Shown piece after piece: positions 7,062 through 16,618 of a stretch of DNA of 42,837 bases (position 1 is the stretch's first letter; each line of letters opens with the position of its first letter). The notes beneath the pieces are model-generated. The model was not told the DNA's origin. It searched no databases and saw only the letters and a list, made by a program, of their open reading frames with translations. The DNA is from Bordetella parapertussis (GTDB taxonomy: Bacteria > Pseudomonadota > Gammaproteobacteria > Burkholderiales > SG8-41): NCBI GenBank assembly GCA_945906935.1, contig CAMDSO010000021.1:1-42837 (forward strand), given 5' to 3'. A program made the translations under genes and the position numbers.

Positions 7062-8429
7062 TTAGCCAGCTGAGAGCGTGGCGGCGGTTTCGTCGAGGGC
7101 GAGGCGCAGGCGGGCCAGCAACTCTTCGATCTCGGTTTCGCTGATCACCAGTGGCGGGCACAAGGCAAGCGTGTCGCCAATGGCGCGCAACATCAGGCCA
7201 TGCTTTTCGCAGAGTGCGGCACAGATGGCGCCAATCTTCTGGTTTTTTGCGAACGGTTCATGGGTGCTCTTGTCGCGCACCAGTTCGACGCCGGCCAGTA
7301 AACCAAGCCCACGCACTTCGCCCACCAGCGGATGCGAGGCAAGCCCACGCAGTCCGCCAAGGAAGGGCGCTTCGAGGCGCCGCACGCGCGCGGGGAAATC
7401 CTCTTCTTCATAAATGCGGATGGCTTCGCGCGCCACGGCACTCGCCACCGGATGGCCGCAATAAGTCATGGTCAGGCCGAAGCTGCCGAGTTCATCGCTC
7501 TGCCGCGCTATCGCCGTAAAGATGCGCTCGTTCACCAGCAGCGCCGAGATCGGAATGTAGGCGCTCGACAGTGCCTTGGCATACACCAGCATGTCAGGCA
7601 GCAGATTCATGGTAGTCGCGCCGAACATATTACCGGTGCGTGCAAAGCCGGTGACGACTTCGTCGCAGACCAGCAGGATGTCGTGCTTCTTCAATAATTT
7701 CTGCAGGCCGTCGAAATAACCCGCCGGCGGCATGATCACGCCGCCGGCGGCGATCACCGGTTCGGTGAAAAAAGCGGCGATGGTGTCGGCGCCTTCGGCT
7801 TCGATGCGCGCCTCCAGAGCGGCGAGCAGGCGTTGCGTATACGCGACTTCACTCTCGCCGGCCTGTCCGCCGCGGTAGTAATGCGGGCAGGCGACGTGCA
7901 GAAATCCGGGTAGCGGCAGATTAAAACCCTGATGGTTATAGGCCACCCCCGAGAGGCTGGCGGTGGCGATGGTGTTGCCGTGGTAGGACTGCTGATGCGC
8001 CATGACCTTGCGTTTGCCCGGTTTGCCGACCGCGTTCCAGTAATACCAGGCCAGCCGGATGGCGCAGTCATTGGCCTCCGAGCCCGAATTGGCGAACCAT
8101 ACGCGTGACATCGGTACCGGTGCGATCGCCAGCAATTTCTCCGCCAGTTCGATCGCCTGTGGGTGGCTCTTGTGGCTGATCAGCGGGTAATACGCGAGTT
8201 GTTCCATCTGCCGCGCGGCCACCGCGGCAAGGCGTTTGTCGCCATAGCCGAGGGCGATGCACCACAGGCCCGACATCGCTTCGATGTATTCGCGGCCATG
8301 ATTGTCGCGCACCCACACTCCGTGTCCGCTCTCGATGACCGTCGGGCCGATTTCGAGGTGACGCTTGAGATTGGTCAGGCCGTGGATGACCGAACGCGTG
8401 TCGCGGGTTTCGAGTGTATCGGGAGGCAT
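7062..8429 (-). CDS. class III PLP-dependent aminotransferase
   Basis: The 455-residue protein belongs to the omega-amino acid/beta-alanine:pyruvate type aminotransferases. Visible signatures are the PLP-binding SGSEANDCAIRLAW near residues 110-125, the LLVCDEVVTGFARTG motif with the PLP ring Asp, and the Schiff-base lysine Lys285 in VYAKALSSAYIP. It would move an amino group between an amine or omega-amino acid and a keto acid in the cytoplasm. AGGA precedes the ATG at suitable spacing. A Bug gene ends 49 bp upstream on the same strand, so the two are probably co-transcribed, and the Bug ligand may be the amine or its keto product (inference). Length is normal for the family. Confidence 0.93.
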   Translation of the reverse strand: MPPDTLETRDTRSVIHGLTNLKRHLEIGPTVIESGHGVWVRDNHGREYIEAMSGLWCIALGYGDKRLAAVAARQMEQLAYYPLISHKSHPQAIELAEKLLAIAPVPMSRVWFANSGSEANDCAIRLAWYYWNAVGKPGKRKVMAHQQSYHGNTIATASLSGVAYNHQGFNLPLPGFLHVACPHYYRGGQAGESEVAYTQRLLAALEARIEAEGADTIAAFFTEPVIAAGGVIMPPAGYFDGLQKLLKKHDILLVCDEVVTGFARTGNMFGATTMNLLPDMLVYAKALSSAYIPISALLVNERIFTAIARQSDELGSFGLTMTYCGHPVASAVAREAIRIYEEEDFPARVRRLEAPFLGGLRGLASHPLVGEVRGLGLLAGVELVRDKSTHEPFAKNQKIGAICAALCEKHGLMLRAIGDTLALCPPLVISETEIEELLARLRLALDETAATLSAG

Positions 8430-8478
8430 GGTTAATCCTGTATAAGCAGCGCCGGCTGCGGCGACGGGTGGCCGCCGC

Positions 8479-9450
8479 TCAGTCGGGATTGGGCTTCAAA
8501 CCTTTGAGCAGGTTGCGCAGTTTGTTGATTTCGCTTTTCAGGTAAACACCGAATTCCTCCGGTGTTGTGCCATAGCTGACGTAGCCCAGCTCAACCAAGC
8601 GTTGCGCCACCGCCGGTTGATTCAGCACCTGTACAGCGGCATTGCGCAGCGCGGTGATTATTTCGCGCGGTGTTTTCGCCGGCACCAAGAGGCCGTGCCA
8701 GAAGCCCGACTCGTAATCGGGGTAGCCCAGTTCGGCGACGGTTGGATATTGCGGCAATAGCCCAAGCCGTCGTGTGCTGGTGACGGCAAGGGCGCGCAGC
8801 CGGCCCTGTTTCAAATAAGGCAGTGTCGACGCTAGCGGCGCGAAATAAATGCCCGTTTCGCCGGCAATCACCGAAGTGAGGGCCTCGCCGCCGGCGCGGT
8901 AGGGTATGTGCAAGAGATCGATGCCGGCCTGGCGTTTGAACAGTTCGGCCCCAATATAAGTGGGGGTGCCGGCACCGCCCGACGCATAGTTGATGGCGCC
9001 GGGCTTTTGCTTCGCCAGCTTCACCAGTTCGGCGATGGATTTGACCGGTAGCGACGGATGCACCACCACGATCGCCGCCGATGAGCCGAGCAGGGTGACC
9101 GGCGCAAAGTCACGCAGCACGTCATAACGCAGGTTTTCATAGAGCACCGCATTGGCGGCGAGACCGACAAAGGCAAACAACACGTTGTAGCCGTCGGCCG
9201 CTGCGCGCGCGGCGGCTTCAGCGCCGATGTTGCCGGCGGCACCGGCGCGATTGTCCACCACCACCTGCTGACCAAAGTGTTCGCTCATGCCGGTGGCGAT
9301 GATGCGCCCGATCACGTCAGAACCACTGCCGGCCGAGACCGGCATGATCATGCGCACGGCTTTCTGCGGATAACTTTGCGCGGCTGCGGGCGCGATAGCA
9401 CAGGCCAGCGCGCCGATTGTCAGCAGGATATTTACACGCAGGCTCTTCAT
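8479..9450 (-). CDS. Bug/TctC-family periplasmic binding protein
   Basis: The start is the ATG at 9450, nine bases after AAGGAG; a TTG three codons upstream directly abuts that ribosome binding site and is unlikely. The 323-residue product has a signal peptide cleaved near APAAAQS and the Bug motifs YPQKAVRMIMPVSAGSGSD, DNRAGAAGNIGAE, GGAGTPTYIGAELF and IPYRAGGEALTS. The glycine loop (AGSGSD rather than GGG-S/T-D) and IPYRAG instead of VPYKG are small departures. It precedes the class III aminotransferase by 49 bp and probably leads that operon, diverging from the CoA-transferase operon at 9667. Ligand unknown; an amine or amide would fit the neighbour. Confidence 0.92.
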   Translation of the reverse strand: MKSLRVNILLTIGALACAIAPAAAQSYPQKAVRMIMPVSAGSGSDVIGRIIATGMSEHFGQQVVVDNRAGAAGNIGAEAAARAAADGYNVLFAFVGLAANAVLYENLRYDVLRDFAPVTLLGSSAAIVVVHPSLPVKSIAELVKLAKQKPGAINYASGGAGTPTYIGAELFKRQAGIDLLHIPYRAGGEALTSVIAGETGIYFAPLASTLPYLKQGRLRALAVTSTRRLGLLPQYPTVAELGYPDYESGFWHGLLVPAKTPREIITALRNAAVQVLNQPAVAQRLVELGYVSYGTTPEEFGVYLKSEINKLRNLLKGLKPNPD

Positions 9451-9666
9451 TGACTCCAACTCCTTCCGCGCAGTCCGCGCCGGGCTGCAAATAGGCTCCG
9501 AGCCGTCGAGTTTATTCCGTTTTCAGCAGTCACCGGCCGGGCGCGATCAAAAATCGCATGGGTGTCATCACGTATACTGCGGCCCGGCCATTACGGTTCG
9601 GATCGGTTGCACGCGCGACAGCGCACGCCCCGACCCGGCGCACTTTGTTCACGGGAGATTTCAGGC

Positions 9667-10851
9667 ATGCGCCCTTTCGAAGGCATCAAGGTCATTGATC
9701 TGACCCACGTTCTTGCCGGGCCCTTCGCCGCCTATCAGCTGGCGGTGCTGGGGGCGGACGTCATCAAGGTGGAGAATCCGCACGATTGCGACCAGAGTCG
9801 CAACACCGGAGATAACAAGCCGCTCAATCGCAGCAATATGGGCACCAGCTATCTCACACAAAATTCGAACAAACGCGCCATCACACTGAACCTGAAGCAT
9901 GAGAAGGCGCGTGACATTTTGAAGACCCTGGTCAGGGACGCCGATGTGCTGATCGAGAACTACCGCGCCGGTGCGTTTGAGGCCTTGGGTCTGGGCTATG
10001 AAGATCTGAAAAAAATTAATCCACGGCTGATCTATTGCTCGCTGACGGCGTTCGGTCAGGATGGCCCGCGGCGCAGCCACACCGCTTACGATCACGCCGT
10101 GCAGGCGAGCGCGGGCGTGATGTCGATGACCGGCGAGGCCGGCGGTACGCCGGTGAAATGCGGTGCCCCCGTGATTGATTACAGCACCGGCACCATGGCC
10201 GCTTTCGCCATCGCCAGCGCGCTCTTCCAGCGTACGCGGACCGGTCAGGGACAGCATATCGATTGCGCGATGGCCGATGTGGCGATGATGCTCGAGGCCT
10301 CGCATATCACTGGCTATTTCTCCACCGGCAAGGTGCCCAAGCCGCACGGCAACAAACATTCTTATGCAGGCAGCTATTTTTATAACACCAAGGATGGTGG
10401 CCTGATGCTCGCCGCCAGCAACCGGCGCCAGAACAAGCGCCTCTTCAAGGCTTTAGGGCGGCCTGAACTGGGCGACACCGATAACGAAACGCGGGCGAAA
10501 AATTTTGTCGAAGAAGAGGCGTTGCTGCGCGGCGTTCTGCAAGAGAAGACCGCGCAGGAGTGGGAGGACCATCTGCAATCGCAACAGGTGCCGGCGCTGC
10601 GCCTGCGCACCATTGATCAGGCGCTGGCCGACCCGCAGCTGCAGACGCGTAAAATTCTGCATCAGCACAAAACTATCCCCGGCGTCGAGGGGGCGCTCAC
10701 CGTGCCAATGTGCGCATTCAAGCTGGCGCATGGCGGGCCGAGTATTGAAACGCCGCCGCCGCGGCTGGGCGAACACACGAGTGAAGTTCTTGGCGGCTTG
10801 GGCATTGCCGCAGCCGCTATCGTAGCTCTACGGAATGAAGGGGTGATCTGA
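9667..10851 (+). CDS. CaiB/BaiF family III CoA-transferase
   Basis: The ATG at 9667 follows GGGAGA and starts the canonical N-terminus MRPFEGIKVIDLTHVLAGP. An upstream in-frame start at 9562 adds unlike sequence. The 394-residue protein matches the family length. It has the catalytic Asp171 in APVIDYSTGTMAAF, the residue that forms the acyl-CoA anhydride intermediate in formyl-CoA transferase relatives, and the ENYRAGAFEALGLGYEDL segment. It moves CoA between carboxylic acids in the cytoplasm. It heads a plus-strand run with Bug (1-base gap), MmgE/PrpD and a second Bug, so it probably activates the acid that this operon captures. The acid itself cannot be told from the sequence. Confidence 0.93.
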   Translation: MRPFEGIKVIDLTHVLAGPFAAYQLAVLGADVIKVENPHDCDQSRNTGDNKPLNRSNMGTSYLTQNSNKRAITLNLKHEKARDILKTLVRDADVLIENYRAGAFEALGLGYEDLKKINPRLIYCSLTAFGQDGPRRSHTAYDHAVQASAGVMSMTGEAGGTPVKCGAPVIDYSTGTMAAFAIASALFQRTRTGQGQHIDCAMADVAMMLEASHITGYFSTGKVPKPHGNKHSYAGSYFYNTKDGGLMLAASNRRQNKRLFKALGRPELGDTDNETRAKNFVEEEALLRGVLQEKTAQEWEDHLQSQQVPALRLRTIDQALADPQLQTRKILHQHKTIPGVEGALTVPMCAFKLAHGGPSIETPPPRLGEHTSEVLGGLGIAAAAIVALRNEGVI

Positions 10852-10852
10852 G

Positions 10853-11845
10853 ATGGAGATGTTGAAACCGTGGCTCAAGTTGTTGTTGGCGGCAGGCCTC
10901 GCGGCGATGAGCGTGACAGGTGTGCAGGCGCAGACGGCTTGGAAGCCGGACCGTGCGGTCGAGATCATTCTGGGGGTTTCTCCGGGCGGGCCGCAGGATC
11001 AGATGGGCCGCTTGTTGCTCAAGGTTCTGCTCGAAGGACGTGGCTTCGAGGTGCCGTTGTCGGCGGTAAACAGACCCGGCGGCGGTGGCGCGGTGGGTCT
11101 GTCCTCGATGCACCAGCGGCCGGGAGACGGGCGCGTGGTGATGATTATTGCGCCAACCTTGTTATCAAACCAGATCATCGGTCGCGCGCCCTTTGGTTAT
11201 GCCGATTTCACGCCGCTGGCCATCCTCGGCGTTGAATACGAAGCCGTTGTCGTGCGCGCCGATTCGCCATTGAAGAGCGGTCGTGATGTGATTGAGCGTT
11301 TGCGCAAGGACCCGACCTCGCTCAGCGTGGCGATCGGTACCGCGCCGGGTAACTCTGCGCACATTGCCTTTGCCCATGCGATGAAAGTCGCCGGTGTCGA
11401 TGTGAAGAAATTAAAAACTGTCTCGTTCAATTCGTCCGGTGATGGCACCATGGCGCTGATCGGCGGTCATCTCGATCTGGAGTCGGCGCCGGCTTCCAAT
11501 GTGTTGGAGATGTTGCAAGCCGGGCGCGTGCGTTTGCTGGCGATTTCCGCACCGCAGCGCGGCCGCGGTGCGCTGGCCCAAGTGCCGACGTGGAAAGAAC
11601 TGGGGGTCAATAGCGTCAACGAAGTCTGGCGCGGCCTCGCCGGACCGCGCGGCATGACGGCGGCGCAGGTTGCATTCTGGGACGAGGCGCTCGGCCGGGC
11701 GGTAAAAAGCGACGAATGGCGCCGCGAGCTGGAGCGCGCGCAGATCGAAAACATTTATCGCAATAGCGCCGACACGGCGAAATTCTGGAAACAGGAATAC
11801 GAAGAAACCAAAGCCATCCTCACCGACATTGGCCTCGCCAAATAA
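10853..11845 (+). CDS. divergent Bug/TctC-like periplasmic binding protein
   Basis: The 330-residue protein starts one base after the CoA-transferase stop (a second ATG two codons later is equally possible), so translation is probably coupled. A signal peptide ends near GVQAQTAW. The fold is that of Bug proteins but several hallmarks are changed. The first strand-loop is VEIILGVSPGGPQDQMGR instead of IVPFxxGGxxD, the ligand loop is NRPGGGGAVGL, and the region that normally reads HVPYKG is KKLKTVSFNSSGDGT. The YKG loop is therefore missing. It lies between a CoA-transferase and an MmgE/PrpD gene. It may bind a ligand class different from the other Bug proteins here. Confidence 0.85.
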   Translation: MEMLKPWLKLLLAAGLAAMSVTGVQAQTAWKPDRAVEIILGVSPGGPQDQMGRLLLKVLLEGRGFEVPLSAVNRPGGGGAVGLSSMHQRPGDGRVVMIIAPTLLSNQIIGRAPFGYADFTPLAILGVEYEAVVVRADSPLKSGRDVIERLRKDPTSLSVAIGTAPGNSAHIAFAHAMKVAGVDVKKLKTVSFNSSGDGTMALIGGHLDLESAPASNVLEMLQAGRVRLLAISAPQRGRGALAQVPTWKELGVNSVNEVWRGLAGPRGMTAAQVAFWDEALGRAVKSDEWRRELERAQIENIYRNSADTAKFWKQEYEETKAILTDIGLAK

Positions 11846-11871
11846 ATAGTCATTGCCCGGGAGAACAATTT

Positions 11872-13266
11872 TTGCGCGCCAATCACCACGAAAATCCCAC
11901 TACGCGCGGCGTGGCTGCATTCATCGCTGGTTTGCACTACGAAAAAATTCCGGAAGAGGTCCGTCATCGCACCAAGCGCTTGATGCTCGACGCCCTTGGC
12001 TGCGGCCTCTTCGGCGCTGATTTGCAATGGAGCCGTATCTTGCAGCAACGGCTGGGCAAGTTGGATGCCACGCGTACTTGCGCGGTGTGGGGCACGGCAG
12101 AAAAACTCTCCGCGCCGCATGCCGCACTGGTCAACGGCACACAGGTGCAGGGGTTTGAGCTTGATGACACGCATCTGCTGGGCATCCTGCATTGCGGGTC
12201 GGTGGTATTACCGCCGCTGATTACGATCGCCGAAGAACGAGCAGGCATGAGCGGGCGCGAATTTTTGACCGCGGCGGTGGCCGGTTACGAAGTCGGTCCG
12301 CGTGTGGGTATTTGCATGGGCAACGAACATATTGCGCAGGGCTGGCATTCGGGCGCTACCGCCGGGGTCTTTGCGGCGGCCGCAGCAGCGGCACGCGGTC
12401 TCAAGCTGGACGTTGAGAAAACCGTGCACGCGCTCGGCATTGCCGGGACCCAGGCGAGCGGGCTGATGGCGGCGCAATTCGGTTCGATGGTCAAACGCAT
12501 GCATTCGGGACGCGCCGCGCAAAGCGGCCTGTATGGCGCGCAATTCGCCGACGCCGGCTTTACCGGCATCGTCAATGTGTTCGAGAGCGAATACGGCGGC
12601 TTTTGCACCACCTTCTCGCGCTCCAACGATCGCTTCAAGCTGGCCGAGCTCACCGCCGGCTACGGCGAAGTGTGGCAGGCGATGGGCGTGCGCTTGAAGT
12701 TCTATTCCTGCGTCGGCAGCAATCACACCGCACTCGATTTGATCCGTGAATTTCGCGCCGAGCGCGCCTTTGGCGCCGACGAGGTGGCCAAGGTGGTGGT
12801 CTACGGGCCGCAGGCGACGGTCGAACATTCGGGCTGGAAATATGTGCCGCAGGGCTTTACCGCAGCGCAGATGAATCTGTCGTATTGCGTGGCCACCGAG
12901 CTGATCGAGGGGGATTGCTTTGTCGATCAATTCACCGAAGAAAAACTCACCGATCCGGGGCGCATGGAGCTCGCCGGTCGCATCGACGTTATTCATGATC
13001 CGGCGATTACCGCGCGCGGACCAAAATTCCGCCAGATGCTGCGCGTTGAGTTGTATCTGAAAGACGGCACGCGCATGGAACGTACGCGCGAAATCGGCCG
13101 TCATAAGGTGGAGTTCAGCAGCGACGCCGAGGTGATCGGTAAATTCGAGAAACTCGCCTCGCGCGTGTTGCCGAAGGCACAGGTTGATACATTGTGTGAT
13201 CAGGTGTTGAACATCGAGAAACTCGATGATGTATCGAGACTTGCGGCGCTTTTGGTGCGTCGCTAA
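11872..13266 (+). CDS. MmgE/PrpD family protein
   Basis: The 464-residue protein begins at a TTG at 11872 preceded by GGGAG with an 8-base gap. The next ATG would lose conserved N-terminal helices. It shows the family motifs ELDDTHLLGILHCGSVVLPP, GWHSGATAGVFAAA and GSMVKRMHSGRAAQSG, so the His and Lys expected in a cis-aconitate decarboxylase/methylcitrate dehydratase-type site are present. It probably catalyses elimination or decarboxylation of a tricarboxylate-like acid in the cytoplasm. It is the third gene of the CoA-transferase operon, 26 bp after one Bug gene and 72-78 bp before another. The substrate is not inferable, and the CoA-transferase suggests the product is turned into a thioester. 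Confidence 0.92.
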   Translation: MRANHHENPTTRGVAAFIAGLHYEKIPEEVRHRTKRLMLDALGCGLFGADLQWSRILQQRLGKLDATRTCAVWGTAEKLSAPHAALVNGTQVQGFELDDTHLLGILHCGSVVLPPLITIAEERAGMSGREFLTAAVAGYEVGPRVGICMGNEHIAQGWHSGATAGVFAAAAAAARGLKLDVEKTVHALGIAGTQASGLMAAQFGSMVKRMHSGRAAQSGLYGAQFADAGFTGIVNVFESEYGGFCTTFSRSNDRFKLAELTAGYGEVWQAMGVRLKFYSCVGSNHTALDLIREFRAERAFGADEVAKVVVYGPQATVEHSGWKYVPQGFTAAQMNLSYCVATELIEGDCFVDQFTEEKLTDPGRMELAGRIDVIHDPAITARGPKFRQMLRVELYLKDGTRMERTREIGRHKVEFSSDAEVIGKFEKLASRVLPKAQVDTLCDQVLNIEKLDDVSRLAALLVRR

Positions 13267-13338
13267 GGTGCGCTCTTGGCCCCGGAATGCGCGACGCCGC
13301 TTCCGAGGCTACACTCTTGAAGACATTACAGACGGGAA

Positions 13339-14316
13339 ATGAAGATGAAAAATAAAATCGGTATGGCGCTGCTGGCGGCGCTGGGGTTGTCGTCTATCGG
13401 TGTGCTGGCGCAAAGCTATCCGGTGAAAGCGGTGCGTGTGTTGGTGCCGCAGGCGCCCGGTGGTGGCAACGACACCATGGCGCGCTTGATCGGGCAGAAG
13501 CTGAGCGGCACGCTCAAGCAGCAGTTCGCCATCGACAACCGGGCCGGGGCGGGCGGCATGATCGCCGCCGAACTCGCCGCCAAGGCGCCGCCCGATGGCT
13601 ACACGCTGTTGCTCTCGAATGTGGCGACGATGGCGATTATTCCGAATGTGCAGAAGACGCCACCCTATGATGCGCTGAAGGATTTTGAACCGATCAGTCT
13701 GCTCGCGCAGGCGCCGCTGCTGGTGGTGGTGCATCCTTCCTTGCCCGTGAAATCGATGAAGGATCTGGTGGCGCTCGCCAAGTCTAAACCAGGCCAGGTC
13801 AATTACGCCTCCAACGGCATCGGTAGCTCGACCCACCTGGCGACCGAACTGTTCATCATGATGTCTGGTATCCAACTGAGCCATGTGCCGTACAAAGGGC
13901 TCGCACCCGCATTGATCGATGTGTTGAGCGGCCAGGTGCCGCTGATGTTCTCCAGCGCGGTGGCGATGATGCCGCACGTCAAGGCGGGCAAGCTGCGCGT
14001 GATCGGCACCACCGCCGCGCGGCGTTCCACATCGCAACCGGAGATTCCGACAGTGGCCGAGGCAACCGGGCTGAAGGATTACGAGGCGGGTTCCTGGTAC
14101 GGTCTGTCGGCACCGGCCGGCACGCCGCGCGCGATTATCGATCTGCTCAATCGCGAGACAGTCGCCGCGATGAAATCACCGGATATCGCGGAACGGCTGG
14201 CGTTTGAAGGGGTGATCCCGGTGGGCAATTCACCCGAAGAGTTTGCCGCCTATATCCGCAAGGAACATGCGCGCATCGGCAAGGTGATCCGCGCTTCGGA
14301 TGCGAAGTTCGATTAG
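13339..14316 (+). CDS. Bug/TctC-family periplasmic binding protein
   Basis: Two ATGs are available, at 13339 and 13345. The second has the better distance to GGGAA at 13334-13338, so the true start may be two codons inside. The product (325 or 323 residues) has a signal peptide ending near GVLAQS and very typical Bug motifs: YPVKAVRVLVPQAPGGGND, DNRAGAGGMIAAE, NGIGSSTHLATELF and HVPYKGLAPALID. It is the last gene of the CoA-transferase/Bug/MmgE-PrpD operon, giving that operon two receptors of rather different sequence. It ends convergent with the next minus-strand operon; no clear terminator hairpin lies in the 120-base gap. Confidence 0.93.
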   Translation: MKMKNKIGMALLAALGLSSIGVLAQSYPVKAVRVLVPQAPGGGNDTMARLIGQKLSGTLKQQFAIDNRAGAGGMIAAELAAKAPPDGYTLLLSNVATMAIIPNVQKTPPYDALKDFEPISLLAQAPLLVVVHPSLPVKSMKDLVALAKSKPGQVNYASNGIGSSTHLATELFIMMSGIQLSHVPYKGLAPALIDVLSGQVPLMFSSAVAMMPHVKAGKLRVIGTTAARRSTSQPEIPTVAEATGLKDYEAGSWYGLSAPAGTPRAIIDLLNRETVAAMKSPDIAERLAFEGVIPVGNSPEEFAAYIRKEHARIGKVIRASDAKFD

Positions 14317-14438
14317 CCTTGTGCCTTCTTCCAGCTGCGCATCGCGCCGCGGTCTGACGCTTTGCCGCGTGCGCGCTGTGAACTCCTGCACTTTATGCAC
14401 CCTACACCCTGACGCTGCGCTTCTTCCGGACTGCGTAA

Positions 14439-15404
14439 CTAATCCGCCTTGATGCCGGCTTCCTTGATGACCTTCCCCCATTTGATTTGTTCGGTCTTGA
14501 TGTAGGCGGCGAATTGCGCCGGCGAATTGCCGGCCGCTTCGAAACCTTCGGCGGCGAAACGTTCGCGTGTGGCGGGCAATTGCAGCACCTTTAATATCTC
14601 CGCGTTGAGGCGTGACACCAACGGTTGCGGAGTGCGCGCCGGCAGCAGCACGCCAAACCAAGGGTTGACTTCGTATCCCGGCACGCCGGATTCGGCGATC
14701 GTCGGAACCTCGGGCAAGGCGGCGGTGCGTTTAAGACTGGTGACGCCGATCGGACGCAGGCGGCCGGCTTTCATTTGCGTCATCACCGACGGAATGCCGG
14801 TGAAGGTGAGTTGGACCTGGCCGCTCATGGTGTCGGTGATCGCCGGCGTGCTGCCTTTATACGGTACGTGGGTAATGCGCACATCGGCCATCGTCTTGAA
14901 GAGTTCGGCCGCCAGATGCGGTGCGCTGCCGCTACCGCCCGAACCGTAATTGATTTCATTCGGTTTCGCTTTTGCCAGTGCGATCAGTTCTCTGATGTTG
15001 GCGGCTTTGAATGACGGCTGCACGACGACGACGTAGGGTATCGTCACCAAAAGTGTGACCGGCGTGAAATCCTTGTTCGGATCGTAGGGCAGGTTCTTTT
15101 GCAAACTCGGACTCAGCGCCAGCGTGCCAACACCGCCCATCAACACGGTGTAACCGTCGGGCGCGGCGCGCGCCCCCGTTTCAGTGCCGACGATGCCGCC
15201 GGCACCAGTGCGGTTATCGACGACCACCGCCTGGCCGAGATTGTCGGCGAGACGCTGCGCCACCATGCGGCCGGCAATGTCGATGCTGCCGCCGATCGGG
15301 TAGGGCATGATGAGGCGGATGGCTTTGTTCGGGTAATCGTCTGCGACAGCCGACGCTACCAGCGCGCTCAAGATAACGGTTGAAACAGTACGCATTAATG
15401 TCAT
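14439..15404 (-). CDS. Bug/TctC-family periplasmic binding protein
   Basis: The ATG at 15404 is preferred. It comes two bases after the stop of the Gfo/Idh/MocA gene and has GGAG 7-8 bases upstream, overlapping that gene's end. The 321-residue product carries a signal peptide (cleaved near SAVADD) and the motifs YPNKAIRLIMPYPIGGSID, DNRTGAGGIVGTE, GGSGSAPHLAAELF and HVPYKGSTPAITD. The PIGGSID loop differs from the common GGGTD/GGGSD. It closes a three-gene operon with an MmgE/PrpD lyase and an oxidoreductase, and the tight spacing means it is made together with them. Ligand unknown, expected to be a carboxylate related to the lyase substrate. Confidence 0.93.
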   Translation of the reverse strand: MTLMRTVSTVILSALVASAVADDYPNKAIRLIMPYPIGGSIDIAGRMVAQRLADNLGQAVVVDNRTGAGGIVGTETGARAAPDGYTVLMGGVGTLALSPSLQKNLPYDPNKDFTPVTLLVTIPYVVVVQPSFKAANIRELIALAKAKPNEINYGSGGSGSAPHLAAELFKTMADVRITHVPYKGSTPAITDTMSGQVQLTFTGIPSVMTQMKAGRLRPIGVTSLKRTAALPEVPTIAESGVPGYEVNPWFGVLLPARTPQPLVSRLNAEILKVLQLPATRERFAAEGFEAAGNSPAQFAAYIKTEQIKWGKVIKEAGIKAD

Positions 15405-15406
15405 TG

Positions 15407-16618
15407 TCAAACTCCGCTGTAATCGATTTTGATCCAACGCTCTTCAGCGACGGATTTTTCAGTGGCATCCCAGATGCAATGGATTTTGAGTTCGTCGCGA
15501 AAGCTCGGCGCACCGTCGCGTCCTTCGCCAATCGCTTTATGAAAAGCCGTCCAGGTTTGTGCGACGAGAAAGGTGGCGCGACCACGATCGATGTTTTTGA
15601 CCGCGATGTGTTTTTCATCGAGCGGAATTTCCGTAAAGCGGCGCTCGAGGCGTTCCGGTGCGATCGGGTCCTTCATCATTTGTGCGAGGTCGGCGTGCGC
15701 GCCAAACAAGCGCAGCTCGCCGCGCGGTGGATCGCCCTGACCGGTTTTTTTATCCCAGTTCGACAGCTCCACGGTGTCGAGCATCAGCATGCCGTCGCTG
15801 CCATAGAGTTCGAAACGGCTGCCGGTGCCAAACCATGCGGTGAACGAGACCTGCATGGTGCCGATCACACCGTCTGCGGTGCGTAGCAGGTAGTTCATGT
15901 TTTCAACCTGATTGCTGCGGATCGGTTCGCCACCGTCGAGGTTGGCGCGTTCCGGCACCAGCACGGCGAGTTCGGCGCAGATCTTGTCGATGTCGCGGCC
16001 GAGGATGGACGTTGCTCGCTCAAGGCTATGACCGCTGCGATAACCGGGGTGGCCGCCCATCTCGGCCTGAAACAGCCATTGCCGGTGTGAGGGGCGCGGC
16101 GCGATGTAGTTGCTGACAAAGTAGGTGATGTTGAAGGTCAGCGGTTTGCCAATGTAGCCGTCACGCACCATCTCGGCCATTTGCAGTGCGGCCGGCTCGT
16201 AGTGGTATTCGTGGCCGACCATGGTGCGCACGTTTTTCGCCCGCGCCAGTTCAAACATCTCGCGCGCCTGCTGCGTGTTGAGGCCCAGCGGGTGTTCGCA
16301 ATACATATGCTTGCCCGCCCGCAGTGCGGCCATCACCACCTCATGATGCACGGAAGGCCGTACGCTGACGCAGACGATATCGATTTCAGGGTGTTCGACG
16401 AGCATGCGTTCGACATTGTCGTAGGCATACGGTACGCCGAATTTCTGTGCCGCCGCGTTGGCGGTTTCCATGCGCGTGGTGCACACCGCAACCGTTTCGA
16501 ACAGTTCCGGCAACGCTTTGAGCGCCGGCAGATGGGCGCGCACTGCCCAGCGTTCACGACCGTCCGGACTGTTGCTGATGCCGGCGCCGACGACGGCGAC
16601 CTTGTAACGCTTGCTCAT
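15407..16618 (-). CDS. Gfo/Idh/MocA family oxidoreductase, EHP variant
   Basis: The 403-residue cytosolic protein has an N-terminal Rossmann fold (YKVAVVGAGISNS, residues 5-16) and the C-terminal alpha/beta dimer domain of the Gfo/Idh/MocA family (AEMGGHPGYRSGHSLERA). At the usual EKP motif, whose Lys is catalytic in typical members, it reads CEHPLGLN with His109. Gal80-like proteins also depart from EKP (EWP), so either a changed proton relay or a non-catalytic sensor role is possible. Its ATG overlaps the stop of the upstream MmgE/PrpD gene by four bases (ATGA), and the downstream Bug starts two bases after its stop. It probably oxidises or reduces a hydroxy or keto acid produced by the lyase, NAD(P)-dependent. 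Confidence 0.9.
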   Translation of the reverse strand: MSKRYKVAVVGAGISNSPDGRERWAVRAHLPALKALPELFETVAVCTTRMETANAAAQKFGVPYAYDNVERMLVEHPEIDIVCVSVRPSVHHEVVMAALRAGKHMYCEHPLGLNTQQAREMFELARAKNVRTMVGHEYHYEPAALQMAEMVRDGYIGKPLTFNITYFVSNYIAPRPSHRQWLFQAEMGGHPGYRSGHSLERATSILGRDIDKICAELAVLVPERANLDGGEPIRSNQVENMNYLLRTADGVIGTMQVSFTAWFGTGSRFELYGSDGMLMLDTVELSNWDKKTGQGDPPRGELRLFGAHADLAQMMKDPIAPERLERRFTEIPLDEKHIAVKNIDRGRATFLVAQTWTAFHKAIGEGRDGAPSFRDELKIHCIWDATEKSVAEERWIKIDYSGV

